NCBI RefSeq assembly: GCF_007828035.1
Contig: NZ_VITV01000001.1
Span: forward strand, 558,001-622,000
DNA length: 64,000 bases
Source of the DNA: Nitrospirillum amazonense
Lineage (GTDB): Bacteria; Pseudomonadota; Alphaproteobacteria; Azospirillales; Azospirillaceae
Reading direction: 5' to 3'
Shown: positions 19,588-28,910 of the stretch, in pieces
How the letters are laid out: the number at the start of each line of letters is the position of its first letter
Position numbering within the stretch: the stretch's first letter is position 1
Translations under genes and position numbers: made by a program
The notes under the pieces: model-generated
Seen by the model: only the letters and a program-made list of their open reading frames with translations
The model's database searches: none
Told to the model about the DNA's origin: nothing

Positions 19588-21285
19588 ATGGACGACCAGA
19601 CCGAGACGCTCGCCTTCCTGGCCCATCCGGAATCCTTCGGGGCCCGTGGCAGGGTGGAGCGTATCGACACCCACATCTCCCACGTCTTCCTGGCCGGCGA
19701 CCGGGCCTACAAGCTGAAGCGCGCCGTGCGCTATTCCTATCTGGATTATTCCACGGTCGAACGGCGCCGGCATTTCTGCCTGGCGGAGCTGGCGGTCAAC
19801 CGCCGCTTCGCCCCCAACCTGTACCTGGGCCTGCGCCCCGTCCTGCGCACGCCCGACGGCCTGACCCTGGGGCCGGAATGGGCGGCGGGGGAGGATGAGC
19901 CGCCCTTGCCGCCCGATCAGGTGGTGGATTGGCTGCTGGTCATGCGCCGCTTCGACCAGGACGCCCTGCTGGACCGCATGGCGACGCAGGGCCGGCTGAC
20001 GCCGCAGCTGATGCTGGATCTGGCCGACCGCCTGGCCCGCCTGCACCGGGCGCAGCCGGGGCGCACGGAGGGCGGCGGGGCCCAGGGCCTGGCTGAGGCC
20101 ATCGCCATCACCCGCGCCAACCTGAAACCGGGCGACGCCTTCTCGGCCGCCGACATCCGCGCCTGGAACACCAAGGTGCAGGCGGCCCTGTCGGCGCAAG
20201 GCGGCCTGCTGGACGCCCGGCGGGACGCGGGCCGGGTGCGCGACTGCCATGGCGACCTGCACCTGGGCAACGTCTGCCTGGTGGACGGCACGCCCACGCC
20301 CTTCGACGCCATCGAGTTCGACCCTGCCCTGGCCTGCACGGACGTGCTGTACGACTTGGCCTTCCTGCTGATGGACCTGTGTTTCCGCGACCGCGCGGAC
20401 CTGGCCAGCCTGGTGCTGAACCGCTACCTGGACCTGACGGGGGAGGATATGGCCGGACCGGAAGGCCAGCCCCTGGGCGGGCTGCCGGCCCTGCCCCTGT
20501 TCCTGTCGGTGCGGGCGGCGGTGCGGGCCCAGGTGACGGCCGCGGCCGCCCGGCGCCAGACCACGCCCACGCAAAAGACCGCCGGGGCGGTGGAGGCCGA
20601 CCGCTACCTGCAGCTGGCGCTGGACTTCCTGCGCCGCGATCGGCCCCGCGTGGTGGCAGTGGGCGGCTTCAGCGGCACGGGCAAGTCCACCCTGGCCCGG
20701 GCCCTGGCCCCCCTGCTGGGCACGGCCCCGGGCGCCCGCGTGCTGCGCACCGACGTAATCCGCAAGCAGCTGTTCGGCGTGGCGCCGGAACAGGCGCTGA
20801 CCAATGAGGCCTACAGCCCGGCCGTCAGCGCCGCCGTCTACGACCGCCTGCGCACCCAGGCCGCCGCCTGTCTGGCCGCCGGACGCAGCGTCATCCTGGA
20901 CGCGGTGTTCGCCGACCCCGCCGAACGCGCCCTGGCGGCGGACGTGGCGGCCCAGGCCCATGCGCGTTTCACTGGCCTGTGGCTGCAGGCGCCGGAGGCG
21001 ATGCTGGCGGAGCGGTTGCGTCGGCGGAGCGAGGGGCCAGCCCGGGATGCGTCGGACGCGGATATGCCCGTTTTGCTAAGCCAGATGCGCAAGGGTGCCG
21101 GCGAGGTGCGCTGGGCTATCCTGGACGCCGGTCCCACCCCGGCCACGGTGCTGCGGCAGGCGGAAGCCCTGCTGGCGCCCCCGGCGGGGGAGGCCGGGCG
21201 TCACAGCGCGGGAAATCCCCCAACGGGCCGCCCCAAGGCCGGCCGCATGATCGCGTCCCCTGGTCCCTTCCCTGGAATGAGGTAG
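19588..21285 (+). CDS. APH-fold / P-loop kinase fusion protein
   Basis: A 565-residue two-domain protein. The N-terminal half is an aminoglycoside-phosphotransferase-like domain with DCHGDLHLGN (H221, D223, N228) and DAIEFDP as metal site. The C-terminal half is a zeta-toxin/AAA-like P-loop kinase with Walker A GGFSGTGKSTLARAL around residue 360, and a later SVILDAVFADPAERA lid-like region. This domain order is a known bacterial family whose substrate is not established. A phosphorylating enzyme is certain from both motifs; the acceptor is not. The ATG at 19588 has GGGAG nine bases before it. cbpA follows after six bases, so the three genes may form an operon. Confidence 0.85.
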   Translation: MDDQTETLAFLAHPESFGARGRVERIDTHISHVFLAGDRAYKLKRAVRYSYLDYSTVERRRHFCLAELAVNRRFAPNLYLGLRPVLRTPDGLTLGPEWAAGEDEPPLPPDQVVDWLLVMRRFDQDALLDRMATQGRLTPQLMLDLADRLARLHRAQPGRTEGGGAQGLAEAIAITRANLKPGDAFSAADIRAWNTKVQAALSAQGGLLDARRDAGRVRDCHGDLHLGNVCLVDGTPTPFDAIEFDPALACTDVLYDLAFLLMDLCFRDRADLASLVLNRYLDLTGEDMAGPEGQPLGGLPALPLFLSVRAAVRAQVTAAAARRQTTPTQKTAGAVEADRYLQLALDFLRRDRPRVVAVGGFSGTGKSTLARALAPLLGTAPGARVLRTDVIRKQLFGVAPEQALTNEAYSPAVSAAVYDRLRTQAAACLAAGRSVILDAVFADPAERALAADVAAQAHARFTGLWLQAPEAMLAERLRRRSEGPARDASDADMPVLLSQMRKGAGEVRWAILDAGPTPATVLRQAEALLAPPAGEAGRHSAGNPPTGRPKAGRMIASPGPFPGMR

Positions 21286-21291
21286 CCTACG

Positions 21292-22242
21292 GTGGATCCC
21301 TACGCCTTGCTGGGCGTCGCCCGCGACGCCGATGAGAAAGCCATCCGCAGCGCCTACCGCGCCCTGGCCAAAAAGCACCATCCGGACCTGAACCCGGGCA
21401 AGCCGGAGGCCGAGGCCAAGTTCAAGGAGATCGCCGCCGCCTACGCCCTGTTGTCGGACGCGGAGAAGCGCGCCCGCTTCGACCGGGGGGAGATCGACGC
21501 CACCGGGGCGGAAACGGCCCCACGCGGGCCCGCCGGCGGGGGCAGCTATTACCGCCAGTACGCCGGGGACGGGGGGCATGCCCGCTATTCCGCCGGCGCC
21601 GAAGACTTCGGCGGCTTCGACCATGACGACCTGGAAAGCCTGCTGCGCCGGGCCTTCAACCAGGGCGGCGGCCCCGGGAGCACCCGCGCCGGCGGGTTTC
21701 CGCTTAAGGGCCAGGATGCGCACTATTCCCTGACGGTGGATTTCCTGACCGCCGCCCGGGGCGCCACCCGCCGGCTGACCCTGCCCGACGGCCAGGTGCT
21801 GGACGTCACTATCCCCGCCGGCCTGAAGGACGGCCAGGCGCTGCGCCTGGCGGGCAAGGGCGGGCCGGGCGTGAACGGCGGTTCCCACGGCGACGCCTTC
21901 GTGGAGGTGGCGGTTTCGCCCCACCCGCTGTACCGCCGCGACGGCGACGACATCATCATCGAACTGCCGGTGACGCTGAAGGAGGCGGTGCTGGGCGCCA
22001 AGGTCAAGGTGCCCACCATCCACGGCAGCGTCATGCTGGCCATCCCCCCCCGCTCCAGCAGCGGCACCCGCCTGCGCCTGAAGGGCCGGGGCATCCGCGC
22101 GGGCCACCAGATGGTGGAGCTGAAGGTGGTGTTGCCGCCGGGCGAGGAGCCGGAGCTGGCGGCCTTCCTGGAAGGCTGGAAGCCCCGGCATGACGCCGAC
22201 CCGCGGGCCGGCCTGGCCGACCTGGACCGTGAGGGAGCTTGA
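21292..22242 (+). CDS. cbpA: DnaJ-class co-chaperone, CbpA-like
   Basis: A 316-residue J-domain protein. The J-domain spans about residues 1-65 with the essential HPD at 30-32. A Gly-rich linker follows (around residues 80-150), then the two beta-sandwich substrate-binding domains (VDFLTAARGATRRLTLPDGQ, VAVSPHPLYRRDGDDIIIEL, VPTIHGSVML, RLRLKGRGI). There is no CxxCxGxG zinc finger, which separates CbpA/class B from DnaJ. It stimulates DnaK ATPase and binds unfolded clients. The start is a GTG at 21292. The next gene, the modulator cbpM, starts three bases after the stop, the usual arrangement. Confidence 0.93.
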   Translation: MDPYALLGVARDADEKAIRSAYRALAKKHHPDLNPGKPEAEAKFKEIAAAYALLSDAEKRARFDRGEIDATGAETAPRGPAGGGSYYRQYAGDGGHARYSAGAEDFGGFDHDDLESLLRRAFNQGGGPGSTRAGGFPLKGQDAHYSLTVDFLTAARGATRRLTLPDGQVLDVTIPAGLKDGQALRLAGKGGPGVNGGSHGDAFVEVAVSPHPLYRRDGDDIIIELPVTLKEAVLGAKVKVPTIHGSVMLAIPPRSSSGTRLRLKGRGIRAGHQMVELKVVLPPGEEPELAAFLEGWKPRHDADPRAGLADLDREGA

Positions 22243-22245
22243 GCC

Positions 22246-22611
22246 ATGGGCACGCTGACCCTGTTGACGTTGAAGGCCGTGTGCGCCCGTTTCCCAGACG
22301 TTGGCGAGCAGGACATCCATTGGTGGGTGGCGCAAGGCTGGGTGCGGCCCGACGGCGACCGCGGGCCGGAGCATGCGGCCGACTGGCGCTTCCACCCCGT
22401 GGATGTGGCACGCGTGGGCCTGATCCGCGACTTGCGCCACGACATGGGCGTGGCCGACGACACCCTGCCCCTGGTGCTGTCGTTGATCGACCAGGTCTAC
22501 AGCCTGCGCGCCGCCCTGCGCGGCGTGGCCGGCGTGCTGGACCGTCTGCCGCCCGAGGTGCGCCAGACGGTGCTGGCCGTCACGGAAGAGGTAGATCCGT
22601 CCGGTCCTTGA
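22246..22611 (+). CDS. cbpM: Chaperone modulator CbpM-like protein
   Basis: A 121-residue MerR-like single-domain protein. The pattern LTLKAVCARFP, DIHWWVAQGWVRPDGD, the VDVARVGLIRDLRHDMGV helix and the VLSLIDQVYSLRAALRGVAG coil fit CbpM, which binds the CbpA J-domain and inhibits its co-chaperone activity. It sits directly behind the cbpA-like gene with a three-base gap, which supports the assignment even though the sequence is divergent from the E. coli protein. Confidence 0.85.
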   Translation: MGTLTLLTLKAVCARFPDVGEQDIHWWVAQGWVRPDGDRGPEHAADWRFHPVDVARVGLIRDLRHDMGVADDTLPLVLSLIDQVYSLRAALRGVAGVLDRLPPEVRQTVLAVTEEVDPSGP

Positions 22612-22704
22612 CCCATCTCAAGGCTGCGAGCGGCCCGCCGGTATCTTCTGTCGGCGAACGAACGGCCACCGCCGTTCGCCCCCCGACAGGAAGGACCGTT
22701 CCCC

Positions 22705-23733
22705 ATGTCTTTGCCCCGGACCATGAAGGCCGCCGTCGTCCACACCCTGGGTAAGCCCCTGGACATCCGCGAGGTCGCGGTACCGGAAGTGGGCCCCGGC
22801 CAGATCCTGGTGCGCATCCAGGCCAGCGGCGTCTGCCACACCGACCTGCACGCCGCCGACGGTGACTGGCCGGTGAAGCCGCAGCCGCCCTTCATTCCCG
22901 GTCACGAGGGCGTGGGCTACGTCGCCGCCGTGGGCGCCGGCGTCACCAGCGTGAAAGAGGGCGACCGCGTGGGCGTGCCCTGGCTCTACACCGCCTGCGG
23001 CCATTGCGAGCATTGCCTGACGGGGTGGGAGACGCTGTGCACCGCCCAGCAGAACACCGGCTATTCCGTCAACGGCGGCTATGCCGACTATGTGCTGGCC
23101 GACCCGAACTTCGTCGGCCACCTGCCGGACAGCGTGGGCTTCGAGGAAATCGCCCCCATCCTGTGCGCCGGCGTCACCGTCTATAAGGGGTTGAAGGAGA
23201 CTGAGGCGCGGCCCGGCCAGTGGGTCGCCATCTCCGGCATCGGCGGTCTGGGCCACGTGGCCGTGCAGTACGCCAAGGCCATGGGCCTGCATGTCGCCGC
23301 CATCGACGTCGCCGACGACAAGCTGGAGCTGGCCCGGAAGCTGGGCGCCGACCTGACGGTGAACGCCCGCACGGAGGATCCGGCCAAGCGCCTGCACAGC
23401 GACATCGGCGGCGCCCATGGCGTGCTGGTCACCGCCGTCTCCCGCCCCGCCTTCACCCAGGCCGTGGGCATGAGCCGCCGCCACGGCACCGTGGCCCTGA
23501 TCGGCCTGCCGCCCGGCGAATTCGGCCTGCCCATCTTCGACGTCGTGCTGAACCGCATCACCGTGCGCGGCAGCATCGTCGGCACCCGCGCCGACCTGGC
23601 CGAGGCCCTGGCCTTCGCCGGCGAGGGCAAGGTGAAGGCGGAGGTGGAGGTCCAACCCCTGGACGCCATCAACACCATCTTCGACCGCCTGCGCGCCGGC
23701 ACGGTCAACGGCCGCGTGGTGGTGACGCTGTAG
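22705..23733 (+). CDS. adhP: Zinc-dependent alcohol dehydrogenase, AdhP-type
   Basis: A 342-residue medium-chain dehydrogenase that oxidises or forms primary alcohols with NAD(H). The catalytic zinc motif [16 protein letters not shown] (Cys44) and PGHEGVGYV are present. The structural zinc loop is [15 protein letters not shown]. The Rossmann fold has [17 protein letters not shown], with the usual Asp for NAD specificity downstream ([12 protein letters not shown]). Length and motifs are typical of AdhP/AdhA. It has AGGAAGG upstream of ATG 22705 and its own putative terminator at 23747. Confidence 0.95.
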   Translation: MSLPRTMKAAVVHTLGKPLDIREVAVPEVGPGQILVRIQASGVCHTDLHAADGDWPVKPQPPFIPGHEGVGYVAAVGAGVTSVKEGDRVGVPWLYTACGHCEHCLTGWETLCTAQQNTGYSVNGGYADYVLADPNFVGHLPDSVGFEEIAPILCAGVTVYKGLKETEARPGQWVAISGIGGLGHVAVQYAKAMGLHVAAIDVADDKLELARKLGADLTVNARTEDPAKRLHSDIGGAHGVLVTAVSRPAFTQAVGMSRRHGTVALIGLPPGEFGLPIFDVVLNRITVRGSIVGTRADLAEALAFAGEGKVKAEVEVQPLDAINTIFDRLRAGTVNGRVVVTL

Positions 23734-23746
23734 GCTGAGTGTCCGG

Positions 23747-23773
23747 CGGCGCTGACGCCATCCGTCAGCGCCG
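23747..23773. terminator. Hairpin between convergent adhP and zinc-ribbon gene
   Basis: Eleven-base arms CGGCGCTGACG (23747-23757) and CGTCAGCGCCG (23763-23773), loop CCATC. It overlaps the last codons of the minus-strand gene. It has no T-tract, but its place between two convergent genes fits a shared transcription end. Confidence 0.5.
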
Positions 23774-24010
23774 CTGCGGGCACTCGGGCTTGCCGCAGGG
23801 GGTGGAGCCGCGCGCGACGTAGGCGCCGCAGATGGCGCAGGCGTGCAAATCCTCGGCGGCGGGCTCCGTCGCGCGGGGCGCGCGACCGCCGGGGCGGCTG
23901 GCGGCGGGGGCCCCACCGGCCATTTTCCGCCGCTGGGCCAGGGCGCCCCATTGATAAGCCTTCCACACCAGGACAACCAGCCCGACCAGGACCACCAGTT
24001 TCGCCAGCAT
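23765..24010 (-). CDS. Small membrane-anchored zinc-ribbon protein (PP0621-like)
   Basis: An 81-residue protein. Residues 1-20 are one membrane helix (LAKLVVLVGLVVLVWKAYQW). A basic Ala/Gly/Pro-rich linker follows. The C-terminus carries a CAICGAYVARGSTPCGKPEC cluster, four cysteines that should bind one zinc. This matches the general pattern of the PP0621 family of unknown function, which normally also has four metal ligands. The start at 24010 places the helix right at the N-terminus. Confidence 0.65.
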   Translation of the reverse strand: MLAKLVVLVGLVVLVWKAYQWGALAQRRKMAGGAPAASRPGGRAPRATEPAAEDLHACAICGAYVARGSTPCGKPECPQRR

Positions 24011-24172
24011 CAGAGCGCCTGCGTGATGGTGGAAGGACGGAGCGGAAGGGCGTGGGTCATGGATGTGTCGTCTTGAGGTAAACGGAGTGAAGCGGCGGAG
24101 ATTAAGCCGCCACCGGGCGGGCGTCAAAGCGGCATGCGCCGCTGGGGTCGCCAAGGCGCCCTGTCGTTGCCA
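24011..24172. other. Intergenic region with small hairpin
   Basis: No gene seen. A hairpin GGCGG-AGATTAAG-CCGCC lies at about 24091-24108, between the small zinc-ribbon gene's start and the methyltransferase gene's end. Confidence 0.4.
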
Positions 24173-25651
24173 TCACAGCACGCCCAGCCGCGCCAGGCGG
24201 GACAGGGCGTCGGGGGGCATGACCATTTCGCCCGCCCAGTGGGCGGCGAGCGCGCCCATTTCCTCCACCGAGGCCATGACGCCACCGCCGGTGACGGCGG
24301 AGGCCAGGCGTTCCGGCAGGCGGATCTCGGGATCCAAAGTGGCACCGGTCACCAGGCTGTCGGCCAACAGGGCCTGGTTCAGGCGGCGCACGCCGGGCAG
24401 GGCCGCCTGGATCTGGGCATCGGCCAGGCAAGGTGCCAGCACATCGCCCGCCACCAGGATGGCCAGGGCCCGCAGCAGCCAGCCGGCGCTGTCGGGTCCC
24501 CAATCCGGCACCGTGCGGGCCAGATGCTCCACCAGGTCCGCCAAGGTGGCGGGCCCGCCGGCCAGCACCGCCAGCACCGGGTGGAACAGGCGCGAAACCT
24601 CAGGATCGGGCGGACCCAAGGGCAGGGTGAAGTCCGGCAGGGCGGCGCCGGGTTCGCCCAGGGCCACCAGGCGCAGGGCGCCCAGGCGGGCCACGCGCTG
24701 GCGGGGGTCCAGGGCCAATGGCCCGCGCACGAAGATGTCACGGCGCAGCGGCTGGTTGGTGACGTAGTCCTTCACCGTCTCGGCCAGGGCCCGGGTGGGG
24801 GCCGCCGCGGCCATGTCCTGCTGCGCCCGGGTCATCATCAGATCGGGGAAGTTCTCGACCCAGGCGGCGCTGCCGGCGTAGCTGAGCTTGGCGGCGGACA
24901 GGTCGTCGGCCACCTGGGCATGGTAGGCCGGCTGCCAGCCGCTGTGCATGTATTCATGCACCAGGTAGGGCGCCGTGGCGCCGCGCAGGCGATCCGCCCG
25001 GGCGCTGGCGGCGGCGTTGCCGTTGAAATAGCCGGCCCCCTGGTTCAGCAGGTGCAGCAGCAGGTCGCGCGCCTGATCGCCGGCGGCGGCTTTGGGGCCG
25101 GGCAGCGCCTGGCCGTAGGCGTTCAGCAGGAACTGCACCGGCATGGCCGCCGCCCAGCCCGGCAGGCAGTTGTAGCTGAGATAGGCCGCGCCGCCGGACT
25201 TCAGCCGGCGGGCGATGAGCCGGGCGATATGCCGCCGGCTCTCATCCCCCACCCAGGTATAGACGCCGTGCAGGACGACATAATCCAGGGGCGGCAGCAG
25301 GCCGGCAGCATCATTGGACCCATCGGCCGCCAGCTCGGCGAAGTCGGCCTCGATCAGGCGGATGTTGGAGAGGCCGGCGGCCTGGGCCAGGCGCTGGGCG
25401 CCATGGATATGGGTGGGGTTGAAGTCGACGGCGATGACCGTCATGTCCGGCCGGGCGGCGGCCAAGGCCAGGGCCGAGAGGCCGTGGCCGCAGCCCAGCT
25501 CCAGCCACACCGGGCCACGTTCCCCCGGTTGGGGCGGCGCCACACCCGCCAGCACCAGCGCGGTGTCCAGCCACAGGGGCGACAGCTCCCGGTACCAGCC
25601 CCGGGTATAGTCGAGGTCGGAGGCGTAGCCCCGGGTCCAGTCGGTGGTCAT
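24173..25651 (-). CDS. SAM-dependent methyltransferase with methyltransferase-regulatory domain
   Basis: A 492-residue class I methyltransferase. Motif I WLELGCGHG is at 49-57 and the acidic end of the next strand is VIAVDFNPTHIHGAQ. The later LPPLDYVVLHGVYTWV is typical of the group that carries a MethyTransf_Reg domain in the middle, about residues 210-300 (MPVQFLLNAYGQAL onward, HEYMHSGWQPAYHAQVADDL). The C-terminal third is variable. Related proteins often sit in surface-glycan clusters. It follows a GT2 gene on the same strand with a 68-base gap, so a glycan-modifying role is reasonable but not shown. Confidence 0.83.
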   Translation of the reverse strand: MTTDWTRGYASDLDYTRGWYRELSPLWLDTALVLAGVAPPQPGERGPVWLELGCGHGLSALALAAARPDMTVIAVDFNPTHIHGAQRLAQAAGLSNIRLIEADFAELAADGSNDAAGLLPPLDYVVLHGVYTWVGDESRRHIARLIARRLKSGGAAYLSYNCLPGWAAAMPVQFLLNAYGQALPGPKAAAGDQARDLLLHLLNQGAGYFNGNAAASARADRLRGATAPYLVHEYMHSGWQPAYHAQVADDLSAAKLSYAGSAAWVENFPDLMMTRAQQDMAAAAPTRALAETVKDYVTNQPLRRDIFVRGPLALDPRQRVARLGALRLVALGEPGAALPDFTLPLGPPDPEVSRLFHPVLAVLAGGPATLADLVEHLARTVPDWGPDSAGWLLRALAILVAGDVLAPCLADAQIQAALPGVRRLNQALLADSLVTGATLDPEIRLPERLASAVTGGGVMASVEEMGALAAHWAGEMVMPPDALSRLARLGVL

Positions 25652-25719
25652 GCGAAGGAAACTCTCAGCGCCTGAAACACGACTGATACGGCGCGGCCCT
25701 GGCGGCGGCAAGCCCGGCT

Positions 25720-26676
25720 TTAGGGTTGGGGCCGCCGCGCCAGGCCCTGCCACACCCCATGCCACAGACCGCCGGCGAAGGCCGCCAGCTTGGGCAGGCG
25801 GTCGCGCTCCATCACCGCGATCTTGACGGCGGTGGAGGCCAGGATGCGCAGGGTCCAGCCGGTCAGCGCCGGCACCGCGCGCCGGTGCAGGCGCCAGGTC
25901 CACAGCGCGTTGCGCGCCTGGAACCAGCGGCGGCCGGCGGCGTGATGGGTGATCGCCAGCGCCCGGCCGCCCGCCTGCACGTGGGTGACGGCGCCCAGCC
26001 GGTGGTCCACCAGGGCGTCGCGCACCGCCACCAGGCGGAAACCGGCACGGCGCAGGCGCAGGGCGTATTCCACATCCACCCAGTCGATGAAGAAATCGTC
26101 GCGCAAGGGGCCGCAGGCCCGGGCGGCCCCGGCGCTGACCAGACTGCCGGACGCGGGGGCCAACAGAAGGTCGGGCAGCAGCGGACCGTCGAGTCGTCGC
26201 ACCACGGTCCAGCGCCGGGCGTCGGGGCTGACCACCCAGGGCGAGTCGGGCCCGCCCTCCGGTTCCACGTTACGCGCGGCCAGCAAGCCCGTGTCAGGCG
26301 GCGCGGCCGCCAAGGCGGCGGCATAGGCGGCCCGCAGGCCGGGTCGCGGCACACTGTCCTGGTCCAGGAACAGCAGCCAGTCGGCCCCCTGCGCCAGTGC
26401 CTGATCCATCAGGCGGTTCTGCGCCGCCGCCAGACCGATGTTGGCCGGATCCGTGAGCAGGACCGCGCCCGTCGCCGCCACCGCCCTGTCCACCCGGGCG
26501 TCATCGGCGGCGTCCCGGCCCCGGTCCTGTTGGAACAGGAAGACGCGGTCGGCCGCGCCGGCGGCGGCGGCCAGGCAAGCGGCGAGGCCGTCATCGGGCC
26601 GGTAGGCGACGACCAGGGCCGCGATACGGCCGGGAAACGGGGCAGCGGGGGCGGGGGTGGGGAGCTCCATGGCCAT
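25720..26676 (-). CDS. Family 2 glycosyltransferase (rhamnosyltransferase-like)
   Basis: A 318-residue GT-A-fold glycosyltransferase. The nucleotide-binding start is IAALVVAYRPDDGLAACL, the metal-binding motif is LLFLDQDSVP (D105-x-D107), and the acceptor-side motif is DFFIDWVDVEYALRLRRAGF. The NIGLAAAQNRLM stretch is common in RfbN/WbbL-type rhamnosyltransferases. The C-terminus has a hydrophobic-basic segment that could touch the membrane. It likely adds a sugar to a cell-surface glycan and is probably co-transcribed with the downstream methyltransferase. Confidence 0.88.
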   Translation of the reverse strand: MAMELPTPAPAAPFPGRIAALVVAYRPDDGLAACLAAAAGAADRVFLFQQDRGRDAADDARVDRAVAATGAVLLTDPANIGLAAAQNRLMDQALAQGADWLLFLDQDSVPRPGLRAAYAAALAAAPPDTGLLAARNVEPEGGPDSPWVVSPDARRWTVVRRLDGPLLPDLLLAPASGSLVSAGAARACGPLRDDFFIDWVDVEYALRLRRAGFRLVAVRDALVDHRLGAVTHVQAGGRALAITHHAAGRRWFQARNALWTWRLHRRAVPALTGWTLRILASTAVKIAVMERDRLPKLAAFAGGLWHGVWQGLARRPQP

Positions 26677-26967
26677 CTTGGATAGCAGCCGCCCCCGGCC
26701 TTGGCGACACCCCTTCTAAGTCGCCGGCCACCAGAGGGAGGCACCCCGCATTGCCGCTTGACCCAGGGGCGGCCTGTCCCCCATGAATCGCCTAATAACG
26801 ACATGGGCGGCCCCGATGGGATGGGGGACCGGCCGGTTGGGGGAGCGCCGATCAGTGCCTGGTTGAACCCGGGCGCGGGGTTGGCGCTTTGTTGTTTCTG
26901 GGGACCGGGGCGCCCGCGGGCGCCGACGGAACCGAAGCTGTTTTCCAAGAGGCGGGGCAACCGGCAC
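26677..26967. other. Divergent intergenic region between two GT2 genes
   Basis: No convincing gene. An open frame continuous with the downstream GT2 crosses it, but it is Pro/Gly-rich and lacks homologous features. A perfect 16-base palindrome GGCGCCCGCGGGCGCC sits at 26909-26924. Promoters for both GT2 genes are expected here. Confidence 0.45.
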
Positions 26968-28905
26968 GTGGATCAGAAGAACCCGGACCACCCCCCGGCA
27001 AGGGGATCGCAAGACGCGGTGGCCGCGCATGACCTGGAAGGGGCGCCCCTGGGCGCGCACCCCGGCAGCATGCACGTGCCCGGCACGGCGATAGACGCGG
27101 CCCCACCCCCGCCCACAAAACCCCTGCGCGGCCCCACGGGCATGGCGCTGGTGCGGGCGCTGAGCCGCATGGTGGCCCATGGCCAATTCGCCGACGTGGC
27201 CAGCCGCCTGTGGCAGTCGCTGGCGCCCCGATCGTTCTACCGCGCCTGGACCCTGCGCCGCGACGGCCCCCGCCGCACCGAGGCCGGCGAAATATCCGTG
27301 GCCCTGGCCCGCCTCCCCGCCCCGCCGCGCGTCAGCCTGATCATGCTGGGGCCGGAGAACAGCGGCCTGAAACCCGCCGCCTGGGCCATCGCCGTGCGCC
27401 GGACGATCGACAGCCTGACCCGCCAGATCCACGACAATTGGGACCTGTGGCTGCCGGCCGACACCGCCACCGATTTCCGCGACCCGCGCGTGAAGCGCCG
27501 GGGCGCCGGCCTGCCCGTCCTGAGCCAGGTGGAGGGCGACACCGTCGCCCTGCTGTCGCCCGGCGACCTGCTGCCCCGCCATGCCCTGGCCCTGTGCGTG
27601 CTGGCCATGGCGCAGAACCCGGACACCCAGATCCTCTACACCGACGAGGAATGGACCGACCGCCTGGGCCACCCCCTGCGCCCGGTGCTGAAGCCCGCCT
27701 TCGACCCCGACCTGCTGTACGGATCCAGCGGCGCCTATCCCGGTCAGCTGCTGTTGATGCGCACCGCCCTGGCCCGCCGGGCCATGGCCGTGGGCCAGCA
27801 GCCGGGCCGGCTGGACCGGTACCGCCTGCTGCTGGAGGCGACGCACCTGGCGGGGCGGGAGCATGTGCGCCACATGCCGCGCGTGCTGATGCGCCGCCGC
27901 CGGCCCTTGCCCGTGGGCGGGCTGCCGGCCCTGCAGTCCTTCCTGGCGACCTACCATCCGGGCGCGGTGGCCGAACCGGTGACGGAGAGGGACCCCAAGG
28001 GCGAGGGCCACACCGCCCGCCGCGTCATCTGGCCCCTGCCGGATCGCCAGCCCGTGGTCAGCCTGCTGATGCCCACCCGTGACCGGGTGGATCTGCTGCG
28101 TCCCTGTGTCGAGGCCATCCTGGGCGAGACGCGCTATTCCGCCTTCGAACTGCTGGTCATGGACCACGAGAGCCGCGACCCGGAAGCCCTGGCCTATCTG
28201 GAGTCGCTGCGCGACCGCCCGGGCGCCCGGGTCATCCCCCATCGCGGCCCCTTCAACTTCGCCGACATGATGAACCGCGCCGCCGTCACCGCCGCTGGCG
28301 AGGTGCTGGTGTTCCTGAACGACGACATGGAACCGCAGCACCCCGAATGGCTGCGCGAGCTGGTGTCGCAGGCCCTGCGCCCGGACATTGGCGCCGTGGG
28401 GCCCAAAGTGCTGTCGACCAACGGCACCATCATGCACGGCGGCATCGTGCTGGGCCTGGGCAACGGCCCGGGTGCGGCTCGCCTGGCCGGATCACGCTTC
28501 GCCGGGCGGCCGGGCGACACCGTGGGCGACCTGGGCATCGGCCTGTGCGCCCACCGCGTCAGCGCCGTGGCCAGCGCCTGCATGGCCATCCGCCGCAGCT
28601 GTTTCGAGGCGGTGGGCGGCTTCGACGCCGACACCTTCCCCATCGCCTTCAACGACGTGGACATCTGCCTGCGCCTGGAACAGGCGGGTTACGCCACGCT
28701 GTGGACGCCCCATGCCGTCCTGACGGCGCTGGAGCCCTACGCGCCCGACCGGCGGGAACGGGTGGAGCAGGAGCGTTTGGCCTTCCTGGAGCGCTGGGGT
28801 GCCACCATCGGCCAAGACCGGTCCTGGAACCCCGGCCTGTCGCTGGACGGTCCGGAGGACTGGCTGGCCCTGCCCGGCCTGGTGCATGGGCCGGTGACCC
28901 GCTAG
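26968..28905 (+). CDS. Two-domain family 2 glycosyltransferase
   Basis: A protein of about 645 residues with this start. The C-terminal half is a clear GT2 domain: PVVSLLMPTRDRVDLL near residue 362, FNFADMMNRA, the metal motif VFLNDDMEPQ (D452, D453), and FDADTFPIAFNDVDICLRL. The N-terminal half contains a second, degenerate GT2-like segment (PRVSLIMLG, SLTRQIHDNWDLWL, LYTDEEWTD). This two-part layout occurs in O-antigen and capsule glycosyltransferases. The start is uncertain: GTG 26968 is used, the frame is open further upstream, and ATG 27142 is the first Met before recognisable sequence. The stop TAG is followed after five bases by the structured repeat copy B. Confidence 0.85.
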   Translation: MDQKNPDHPPARGSQDAVAAHDLEGAPLGAHPGSMHVPGTAIDAAPPPPTKPLRGPTGMALVRALSRMVAHGQFADVASRLWQSLAPRSFYRAWTLRRDGPRRTEAGEISVALARLPAPPRVSLIMLGPENSGLKPAAWAIAVRRTIDSLTRQIHDNWDLWLPADTATDFRDPRVKRRGAGLPVLSQVEGDTVALLSPGDLLPRHALALCVLAMAQNPDTQILYTDEEWTDRLGHPLRPVLKPAFDPDLLYGSSGAYPGQLLLMRTALARRAMAVGQQPGRLDRYRLLLEATHLAGREHVRHMPRVLMRRRRPLPVGGLPALQSFLATYHPGAVAEPVTERDPKGEGHTARRVIWPLPDRQPVVSLLMPTRDRVDLLRPCVEAILGETRYSAFELLVMDHESRDPEALAYLESLRDRPGARVIPHRGPFNFADMMNRAAVTAAGEVLVFLNDDMEPQHPEWLRELVSQALRPDIGAVGPKVLSTNGTIMHGGIVLGLGNGPGAARLAGSRFAGRPGDTVGDLGIGLCAHRVSAVASACMAIRRSCFEAVGGFDADTFPIAFNDVDICLRLEQAGYATLWTPHAVLTALEPYAPDRRERVEQERLAFLERWGATIGQDRSWNPGLSLDGPEDWLALPGLVHGPVTR

Positions 28906-28910
28906 TGAGC

